A stretch of DNA of 16,638 nt from Pavlovales sp. CCMP2436 (Eukaryota; Haptophyta; Pavlovophyceae; Pavlovales): positions 68,781-85,418 of the forward strand of contig MU631641.1 in assembly GCA_026770615.1 (NCBI GenBank), in the 5' to 3' direction. The notes below the pieces were generated by a model. The model did no database searches. It saw only the letters and a list, made by a program, of their open reading frames with translations, and was not told where the DNA came from. The first letter of the stretch is position 1. Every line of letters starts with the position of its first letter. This document shows, piece by piece, positions 8,059-14,501 of the stretch. Both the position numbers and the translations under genes were made by a program.

Positions 8059-9205
8059 TATCCGTACATGACGCACATAAGTTTAAGATAGCCATGTGGG
8101 CCGCCCAGGCAGCTGAGAGAGCAGCCAAAAAGGACACGAACCGATCATCGACAATCACACCCACACGGACCAATACACAGCTGCAGCAGAGAGACGGACG
8201 ACGAGCCACACAACCGCCACCCCCCCACCGCCCGTGCGTGCAACGCCACACAACCCGATACCCAGAGTCCGCCTCGAGGCCATACGGGGTGAGCCACGCC
8301 AACGCGAAAAGGCAGCTACACAGCAAAATCCTACCCTCACGCCACCAACGGCCTCGCCAGCCATGCCTCACGCGCCCACATCAAGGCCGCCACGCAAACG
8401 GGCGCAGAGCCAAGCCACGCCCGCCACACGCCAGAGGCACTCTCCCGCCACACCTAAGCCGGCCACACCACAGATGCCAATACTAGTCGCCGCCCCCATC
8501 GCACCAAATGGGGCCACGCCACCCACGCACACACGCACATTGCGCTCATCCAAACGGCCAGTGGAAGCCTGCCACTTCACCGCACCACCTACGAAAGGGG
8601 AACAGCCATAGACTCCCGAGCTATCAACAGGGAATACGCCCGCCTTGCTACACGATACCACAGCAAACCCACCACGCAAACGCTCACAGAGCCGAGCCAA
8701 GCCCGACACCCCACAGCCTAAGCCGACCACTCCACAGCGGCCAACTCCACCAGGCCCACCGGCGCCACAAGCAGCGGCCGCTCACATCACAGCAGACGAG
8801 GACATGCCGGCGCTCCCTCACCCGCGCACATTGCGTTCATCCAAACGCCCACTGGAAGTCAACCAGACTCACCCACCCATGGAACCGGACCAGACACAAC
8901 AGTCGATCGTGGAACAGGAGCAGACTCGCACGACGCTGCTCCCCACAGACAACATCGGAACGACCGCCACCAGAGCCCCACACCACCGTGTTCTGCGCTC
9001 ATCCATGCAGCCCAAAGCAGCGACACAGACCCACACACCCCAGCAGCCAGCATAGGCGCGCCAAAAGCCCAGGAAGAGAGAGGGACAATGCCCCGAAGCC
9101 ACACCGGCAGAGTCGCGCCACAAGCGCAAGAGGGAAGAACAATGCCCCGAAAACACACCCCAACATATCGAGCCCGAGGTCCACCCTCCTGAGGGGGTGG
9201 GGTAG
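8059..9205 (+). pseudogene. LINE copy A, C-terminal tail: basic, Pro/Thr-rich, repeated motifs
   Basis: After the MITE the LINE frame continues as AHKFKIAMWAAQAAERAAKK, then becomes rich in Pro, Thr, Arg and Gln. After a frameshift near 8234 a single frame runs to TAG at 9203-9205, interrupted only by TAG at 8609-8611 and 9053-9055. Two repeated units are visible: PPRKR(A/S)QS (about 8388 and 8670), like a nuclear localisation signal, and RTLRSSKRPxE (about 8534 and 8825) with a weaker third RVLRSSMQPK (about 8990). The last part repeats KRxxQCPExTP twice (about 9080-9160). No catalytic domain is apparent. I infer a nucleic-acid-binding or nuclear-import tail of the LINE protein. Confidence 0.6.
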
Positions 9206-9335
9206 ACCGGGACTACAACAAGCCTCCACCGTGTAATTCCTGCCCCTCGTGGGTAAGAATCATACGGTAAGATACACGCTGCCGGAGGTTATTAGTCTGT
9301 TTATTATGTGCTACAGGTGCGGCATGTGCGCAGGC
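9206..9335. other. LINE copy A 3' untranslated region (presumed)
   Basis: This is a short segment between the last LINE stop and the third copy of R. There is no poly-A tail or microsatellite, so the true 3' end of the LINE is not visible. Confidence 0.35.
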
Positions 9336-9545
9336 GAGCTGCATGTTGAGACGAGCGAGAAGCAGCAGCGGCCGGTCAGCGCGCGCCAGTCAGAGAGTCG
9401 TCGATTGTCGTGCGTCTGATCAGCCTCAGTGGTGGAGACGGTATCCGTGTGCTCTACTAAGGTCCCTTAATCCGAGTGTTCTCGCAACGTTTGGGTCATG
9501 TGGAGACCTGTCAGGGGACGGACGTATTTCTAGATATTTACACAC
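9336..9545 (+). repeat. Repeat R, copy 3 (diverged)
   Basis: It shares with copy 1 the blocks GGTCAGCGCGC, CAGTC.GAGAGTCG, GTGGAGACGGTATCCGTGTG, GGGGACGGACGT and the terminal TTACACAC, in the same order and orientation. Other parts differ clearly, including the stretch around 9460-9500. The start is approximate. Immediately downstream, coding sequence of LINE fragment B begins. Confidence 0.7.
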
Positions 9546-9925
9546 TCAAACAGGCGATCGAGGCAGCAGTGGACGAAGGCACAGACGGCAACATCTCCAG
9601 AGGTGGAGCCCGTGCCGTTGCAACTGCAGTCGTGGCTAGACCGGACTACTATGCAGGGCAGATAGACCAGGAGGTAAAAATTACCATAGATAAAGACAGA
9701 GAAAACTCCGCGCAAGGCAGCTGGAAGGATGACCACGGCCAACCCTTCCAGATAAAGCACGGACTGATCCAGAAAGAGGTGATATCGAGCAGCCACAGAG
9801 TGCACAACAGACGCATGGCGGTCCTAGATAGAATGTAGGTGGAGGCAGGAGACCAACCGACTGCCCACCACGGCCTGCATTTTTTCAAAGTTGTCATCAA
9901 TGACTACAATATAAAGAAAATCTAA
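9546..9925 (+). pseudogene. LINE fragment B: C-terminal region after the zinc knuckle
   Basis: The frame from 9546 contains ARPDYYAGQI (about 9636-9666), matching ARPDYYSGQI of copy A, followed by a charged region like that after the motif in A. It is interrupted by TAG at 9836-9838 and continues in frame with VEAGDQP...FFKVVINDYNIKKI to a TAA at 9923-9925. The next coding stretch (OTU-like) opens in another frame at 9904. Nothing upstream of the motif remains, so this is a third, 5'-truncated or R-disrupted LINE copy of the same clade. Confidence 0.6.
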
Positions 9926-10800
9926 AGAAAGGAATCCAAGTCACCCAGATAACTCCAGGCCGCACTCCGCACCTCCAGGGTTCCGGGACCAGCGGTCTCA
10001 TTGTAGTATCACATGGGGCACCAAACACAAGGACAACAAACCCACCCAAGGCAGCGGGCTCACGCGCAGCAGGAAGGAAGGCCACAAGAAATCCACAAAC
10101 CCCAACAGGGGGTGAAGAGGATGATGATGGCTTCAAGATTGGACCTACCCTGATAACCAACCCAGCCGGTGACTTCACAACGTTACTGGCAACGCTAAGA
10201 CTAAGCCCCGTAGGCGAAATAGGAGATGGAAACTGCCTTCCCTACGCGGTGCTAAGAAGCGCAGGGCTAGCGGTGAACTGGGAGGCAGCCATAACACTAC
10301 GCATAGCGGCAGTCAATCATGCGCTTCTACTTACGCCAGAAGTCCATGAGGAACTGTTGATGTGTGAATCTAAGGATCATCCAAGTGACCCGATGGGAAG
10401 CAACTTTAACCACAACCTGCGCAATAATATGTGGCCAATAGTAGCGCAAGCAAGGTACGGGCAGCCTTACTTTGTGGATGGACAGGCAGCATGGATGCAT
10501 GGCAACATGCTTCACAGCATTGCCACGAGCATTGGAATGGACGTGATACTCCTCAAACGCTTGGATAATGGGCAAGTCGCGGAATTTATCGCAGTATACC
10601 ACGCTGACCTTGCCCCGCCAGTACTGAGGATCCCTCGATATAGCATTGCTGGATGGACGGCCGGCCCGATGGGCAGGAAAACACTGTCCGAGCTGATCAC
10701 GGCATCGCGTAGCGGAGGCAGGAGGGTGTGTGTGAGATCCGGTGCTGCAAGCAAGACCCACTTTGAAGCTACATGTGAAATACCAGTCCAAGTGACATAA
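9904..10800 (+). CDS. OTU-type cysteine protease-like frame of LINE B
   Basis: The frame is open from just after a TGA at 9901-9903 to TAA at 10798-10800, about 298 codons. I give the open frame because no ATG is obvious and the protein is probably a domain of a larger LINE polyprotein. A Thr/Pro/Lys-rich linker leads to an acidic EEDDDGF patch and then GEIGDGNCLPYAVLRSAG (about 10213-10266). This is the D-G-N-C active-site motif of OTU cysteine proteases (Cys codon 10234-10236). WMHGNMLHSIATSIGMDVILL (about 10494-10556) fits the later conserved OTU block. The distal catalytic His is not certain; AVYHADLA (about 10593-10616) is a candidate. OTU enzymes cleave ubiquitin links. Some LINE-like elements of algae are reported to carry a cysteine protease domain. 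It follows LINE fragment B after a frame change. Confidence 0.65.
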   Translation, partial: LQYKENLKKGIQVTQITPGRTPHLQGSGTSGLIVVSHGAPNTRTTNPPKAAGSRAAGRKATRNPQTPTGGEEDDDGFKIGPTLITNPAGDFTTLLATLRLSPVGEIGDGNCLPYAVLRSAGLAVNWEAAITLRIAAVNHALLLTPEVHEELLMCESKDHPSDPMGSNFNHNLRNNMWPIVAQARYGQPYFVDGQAAWMHGNMLHSIATSIGMDVILLKRLDNGQVAEFIAVYHADLAPPVLRIPRYSIAGWTAGPMGRKTLSELITASRSGGRRVCVRSGAASKTHFEATCEIPVQVT

Positions 10801-10957
10801 TAAGCAGGGAATACACTTGGAAAAATGGTAAGGCACGAGATGTGGGTTTGGGGGGGGGATGCGGCGGCGGCGGCGGCGGCGGTGGCGACATCGGCGTGGC
10901 TGCCTCGGCAGGTAAGGAGGCCGAGGTGGCGGCGGCGGCGGAGGCGACGGCGGCGGC

Positions 10958-10995
<38 letters not shown>

Positions 10996-11239
10996 CGGCG
11001 GTGGCGGCGGTGGCGGCGGCGGCGGCGGCAGCGGCGGCGGTGGCGGCAATGGAGGCTGCGAAGGCGACGGCGACGGAGACGGAGTGTGGATTTAGATGAG
11101 AACGTGGGCGCATTCAGCAACTCAAAGGTTTTCTTTTTGTCAGTGGTGGGCTTTCAGCGCTTAGCTGAAGGTACCTTCTGGCACGGCGGATTCACTCGCG
11201 AGAGTGACGTCGTTATGAACCGACGGTGTTGAGAGACGC
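10801..11239. repeat. GCG/GGT trinucleotide microsatellite and flanks
   Basis: 10858-11060 is almost entirely GCG, GGC and GGT units, starting 60 bp after the OTU-like stop. Reading frames on either strand here (poly-Ala, poly-Arg, poly-Pro) are artefacts of the repeat. The array may have grown at the 3' end of LINE B. Downstream are two small hairpins: CTTTCAGC...GCTGAAGG (about 11150-11171) and CACTCGCGAGAGTG (about 11192-11205). No gene is seen. Confidence 0.7.
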
Positions 11240-11500
11240 GGGCGGAATAAATAATATAATGATTTTAGAATGACTTGTCCTATGACAGCTCGCCTAGAGA
11301 CGACGATCTTTTCAGTCCGAAGTCTCAATCGCCTCCCCGGCGCTCAACCAGACGCCGGGAAGGTAGGTGCGGGGCCAAACCGACTTAACCAAAGGGTGCC
11401 CACCTAAAGGGGCCAAAGGCGTAAAGGACCAAGAATTGGATTTGAACTCAGGACCTTGACCCAAAGGGCTGGGGTCCTAAACCATTAGACTAGGAATCAC
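11240..11500 (-). mobile_element. tRNA-derived SINE
   Basis: Read on the minus strand from 11500, the head has a polymerase III A-box-like TAGTCTAATGG (11492-11482) and a B-box-like GAGTTCAAATCC (11449-11438) at tRNA-like spacing. The anticodon loop, T stem and acceptor stem do not fold properly, so it is not a working tRNA gene. The body continues to about 11240 with a GC-rich hairpin (CCCGGCGTC...GCGCCGGGG, about 11335-11361), and its far end is AT-rich. The far boundary is approximate, and no target duplication was identified. Confidence 0.6.
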
Positions 11501-12096
11501 TTCCATGCCCGCGTATGTCGAGCGTGACAGTACCACAGGACACGAGCACGACACACAGAAATTCACGGGAAGCCCGACTCGCACGAGGAGGAGAAATGAA
11601 CTTTATTCGTCTTATTATATTATTGAGTCTAATAAGATACTTTTAGACGTAGAATTGAGCTGGGAACAATTTCGTTCCTACGGTTTAATATCTGATTCTA
11701 ACAGGAAGTACATGAAAATGGCCCCGGAAGTGAGGGTGGTATTTTCAGCACATGAGAGACATACGTCCCCTCATTTTGGAGGCGATTTTCTCGGCATTCC
11801 GTTCGGAATCAGGTGTCAAGTCGTAGTACCAAAGTTGGTCCCCGTCAAATTCTGCGTCTAGCGGCATCTTCAAGGTTCGATAGATTAGCACGAAAACCTC
11901 GGCCGTTCAGCTTTTCACTGTGCACCGAGAGCTGCTCCAGCAGCTAGTAAAGGGCTATTCCAGACAGCACTTGCATATGAACAAGAGACCTTGGTATGTA
12001 AGCTAATAACTAACTAGAAGTTACAAAAGCAGTTAAACACCCACCAAGAAAGCACAGGAAAGCCGTAGAGCGGTGAAGAACGTGTCATGCCCTGGG
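11501..12096. other. Region without a convincing gene
   Basis: A 118-codon plus-strand frame (11505-11861) is open but shows no motif I recognise. Its composition is less GC-rich than that of nearby genes, so it could be a chance frame or an old fragment. Direct sequence similarity to other parts of the window is not seen. 11862-12096 holds nothing identifiable apart from the presumed 3' untranslated region of the minus-strand membrane-protein gene. Confidence 0.4.
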
Positions 12097-12717
12097 TCAG
12101 AACATGACGGCAGGCGCCAGAATCACGCGCCAGCCGAGCAAAAGCACCAGTGTGAATGGCAAGTCGTGCACGTCGCACGCGAGAACACTGAGCGTCGCCG
12201 CCAGGTTGGGCTCAATGAGCGCTAGAGAGATTGATTTGAGCGTCAGAGAGATAGGGCCCGCGAGGCAGAACACGAGGACCACGACCTGCGCGGTCTTAGC
12301 TGAGCTGCGCTCGAGCGGTCGTTTTAAGACCCCAGTGCCGGAGAGCAGGACGGCGGCAACGACCCACCCGAGCGCGGACGAAGCAGCGTCGTTAAATGCA
12401 CCACTTATTTCCACGAGGTCCCGCTGCGTGATGCCCGGGACCGAATTGATGGAGCCGTTCGCGACGGTGTCCCATATTGTTCTGCCAAGTGAGAGCATCG
12501 CGAGCACGCTCATGTCGCACTTTGCCAGCTCAAGGTCGACATCATTTGGTAGCCGCGCGATAATGGCGACGGATGGCGCCCCGGGCGTACTGCGCAGCGG
12601 CAGCGCGCCGAGCTGTACCCACCCCGCAGCACTTCTCAGAGAGAGGAGGAGAATCAGCGGCATCTTTGAGAAGCACTTTCCTCCCCTTCGTGCGGCCCTC
12701 TTCAAGTGCGCCGCCAT
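12097..12717 (-). CDS. Multi-span membrane protein with signal peptide, unknown family
   Basis: The frame extends further upstream, but its first 19 residues come from an A/T-rich stretch that reads as untranslated leader. I prefer the Met at 12717 (MAAHLKRAARRGGKC) or the Met at 12663 (MPLILLLSLRSAAGW), the latter giving a good signal peptide of 188 total residues. The C-terminal half has three probable membrane spans: around SALGWVVAAVLLSGTG, VVVLVFCLAGPISL and LPFTLVLLLGWRVILAP. The stop is TGA. Signal peptide plus basic/hydroxylated leader suggests secretory-route import, possibly to a plastid with extra membranes, but this is inference. It is divergent from the TVP38-like gene at 13119. 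I do not recognise the family. Confidence 0.6.
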   Translation of the reverse strand: MAAHLKRAARRGGKCFSKMPLILLLSLRSAAGWVQLGALPLRSTPGAPSVAIIARLPNDVDLELAKCDMSVLAMLSLGRTIWDTVANGSINSVPGITQRDLVEISGAFNDAASSALGWVVAAVLLSGTGVLKRPLERSSAKTAQVVVLVFCLAGPISLTLKSISLALIEPNLAATLSVLACDVHDLPFTLVLLLGWRVILAPAVMF

Positions 12718-13118
12718 CTTGAAGATCGAAATTAAAAAATCAAACACAAAAACAAAAACAAGGGGGAGGCGCAATGTGCCTAGGGCGGTGTGGGCGGTCT
12801 GCGGCGTGGGCTGACGAAGCGCTCAGACTAGCAGTGGCAGGGAGCCGCACTCGCGTAGCCCTTGCTCGCTCAGCAACACATCGTTCCATTAATTAAAATT
12901 TTAAATCAAATTCGTTCTCGAACCACCGCCGCCGCGTCCTCGTGTGTTCAGCGGCCTGCCAGCAAGCAAGCGGCTTTGCCCCAGCGACCTTTGCAGCAAG
13001 CAAGCGGCCTCTACCCGAGCGGGCTTGCCAGCAAGCAACGACCTTCCCGAGCGGGCTTGCACAAGCAAGCGACCTCTACTGTGAGGCCTGGGGCAGCAGC
13101 AACAACAGCACCAGAACT
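12718..13118. promoter_or_regulatory. Shared divergent promoter region with tandem repeats
   Basis: About 400 bp separate the two divergent starts. 12727-12765 is A/T-rich with CAAAAACAAAAACA. From about 12956 to 13075 a GCAAGCAAGCGRCCTCTACC-like unit recurs four times (at about 12963, 12993, 13030 and 13062), some copies followed by CGAGCGGGCTTGC. A frame is open through the repeats and in phase with the downstream gene, but the signal peptide at 13119 argues that they are untranslated. Confidence 0.5.
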
Positions 13119-14123
13119 ATGCGCGTTGCACGGCTCCTCGCGCTGGCGCTGGTCGCCGGCCTGCACAGCACCGTTGCCGTGAGAAGCTCGCTCGCGCGCG
13201 GCCGCGCAGTACGCACGCACAGCACGGTGATGCGGGACCGGCGCAGCTCATCGCCAGAGCGGCAGCAGCAGCAGCCGCCTCCAGGGGAGCCGGAGACCTC
13301 GCCCGCCTACTGGACCCGCTGGTCGGAGTGGGTCGAGCAGCAGCAGCAGCAGTCGTCTCCGGCACCTAAGCCCAAGGACGCGCCGGGGGGCGTAGTCGCG
13401 CTCGGCGCGCTGGGTCTGACGGCGCTCATCTCGGAGGCGGTGCAGGTGGTCGGCACAGGGGGACTGCTCTACCTCGCAAAGGATTTCGCAGGCGCGAGCA
13501 ATGTTCCAGAGGCTATAGACTACCTCTCGCACTTCTTCCAGGCCCTTGGGCCGGCGGGCTACGCGCTCTTCGGCTCGATCATGGTCTTCCTGCAGGTGGT
13601 GCCTGTGGCTTCCGGCTTCCTCCTCACCCTCTCAGCTGGCGTCATTTTCGGCTCGACGGCCAAGGCGACCATCCTCGTCTCAGCCGCCTCGACCACCTCC
13701 GCAACGATCGCGTTCGTGATCGCGCGGTACTTGCTACGCGACAGGCTGCTGGACCTGGCGAAGGACAACAAGCAGGTGATCACTCTCGACCGTGCGCTGA
13801 GCAAGGCGGACTTCGGCACCTCTCTGCTCGTGATCCTGCTGCTGCGCTCCTCGCCGCTGCTGCCCTTCACGTGGGCCTCCTACCTCTTCGGTGTCTCGAC
13901 GGTCCCTTTCGGCGCCTACTTCATCGGCTCGTGGGTTGGCTCGCTGCCAGCCATCCTCGCGTACGTGCAGGTGGGGCAGCTCGGCTCTGAGGCGCTGCTC
14001 AGTGGACACCCTCCGTCCTGGCTCGTTTACTTTGGCATCGCGGCCACGCTTGGCGCGACGGCGGTCATCTCCAACATAGCGAGTGGGGCGCTCAAGGACT
14101 TGGACATCGACCTCGAGGACTAA
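13119..14123 (+). CDS. TVP38/TMEM64 (VTT/DedA-like) membrane protein
   Basis: This is a 334-residue protein. I chose ATG 13119 rather than the open frame from 12942 because it begins MRVARLLALALVAGLHSTVA, a clear signal peptide. Next come an Arg/Ser-rich stretch that could be a plastid transit region and a low-complexity segment with two Gln runs. The VTT core follows: GYALFGSIMVFLQVVPVASG and LSAGVIFGSTAKATILVSAA, then FVIARYLLRDRL, a re-entrant-loop-like LLRSSPLLPFTWASYLFGVS and YFIGSWVGSLPAILAYVQVG. From the family, VTT proteins include lipid scramblases and membrane-homeostasis proteins of the Golgi, ER or plastid. Plastid or secretory location is inferred from the leader. It ends with an acidic tail and TAA, and no intron is needed. 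Confidence 0.85.
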   Translation: MRVARLLALALVAGLHSTVAVRSSLARGRAVRTHSTVMRDRRSSSPERQQQQPPPGEPETSPAYWTRWSEWVEQQQQQSSPAPKPKDAPGGVVALGALGLTALISEAVQVVGTGGLLYLAKDFAGASNVPEAIDYLSHFFQALGPAGYALFGSIMVFLQVVPVASGFLLTLSAGVIFGSTAKATILVSAASTTSATIAFVIARYLLRDRLLDLAKDNKQVITLDRALSKADFGTSLLVILLLRSSPLLPFTWASYLFGVSTVPFGAYFIGSWVGSLPAILAYVQVGQLGSEALLSGHPPSWLVYFGIAATLGATAVISNIASGALKDLDIDLED

Positions 14124-14478
14124 AGTAAAACTCCTTCCTAAACGCAGCAAGCCTGCGTACAATGGTGTACACTGCTCTCAACTACTTGAAGTCTCTATAA
14201 ACTGCGCGTCAATTTCCATCCGCGCAGTTTTCTGGTCATACTCCATTAGATACATTTTATTTTTTAATTACTAACTAAGTTATAAAAAAAATTGTTACCT
14301 TCCTCAGCACCAACATGAATTATCAAATGAATTATTATACCCGGAACGATTCTGACTTATTGACATTGTTCAAAGGTAGTTCATTATTTTTAATTTAAAC
14401 TAATGAGTAGTTGGAAAATTGTAAGTATACGAGTTGCATCTACAAAAATTAAGCTGAGCATCCGCCTCCAAATTCGCT
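14124..14478. other. AT-rich intergenic region between convergent genes
   Basis: This lies between the TVP38-like stop and the presumed end of the kinase gene. It is strikingly AT-rich compared with the neighbouring genes. It includes a perfect hairpin (14199-14230). The last 40 bp (CTGAGCATCCGCCTCCAAATTCGC) resemble the MITE interior just inside its right end, so part of this region is probably a degenerate relative of the 167-bp MITE whose left end is lost. Confidence 0.5.
14199..14230 (+). terminator. Perfect 3' hairpin downstream of the TVP38-like gene
   Basis: AAACTGCGCG and its exact reverse complement CGCGCAGTTT are separated by 12 nt, starting 75 nt after the TAA. It would form a stable stem in the 3' untranslated region. 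Its role is unknown; 3' end processing or RNA stability is possible, and the terminator label is only positional. Confidence 0.4.
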
Positions 14479-14501
14479 TTCTTATTGCCCGCGATCCCCT
14501 G
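14479..14501. repeat. Third copy of the MITE terminal repeat
   Basis: The sequence TTCTTATTGCCCGCGATCCC plus CTG is identical to the right end of the MITE at 8036-8058. The flanking dinucleotide is TG rather than TA, and no matching left end was found in the AT-rich sequence to the left. On the minus strand it supplies the last codons and stop of the kinase gene model. Confidence 0.85.

Noticed and set aside
8234..9205. The repeated basic tail as a separate host gene
   Set aside because: The frame joins upstream LINE coding sequence once the MITE is removed, so it is treated as part of the retrotransposon.
10327..11232. Long reading frames on both strands rich in Pro, Arg or Ala
   Set aside because: They are produced by the GCG/GGT microsatellite and, on the minus strand, by the antisense of the OTU-like gene.
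11430..11500. A functional tRNA gene on the minus strand
   Set aside because: The A and B boxes are tRNA-like, but the T stem, acceptor stem and 7-nt anticodon loop do not form.
12104..12814. Plus-strand frame of 236 codons
   Set aside because: It is the antisense of the membrane protein; it lacks membrane spans or any motif, while the minus strand has a signal peptide and three spans.
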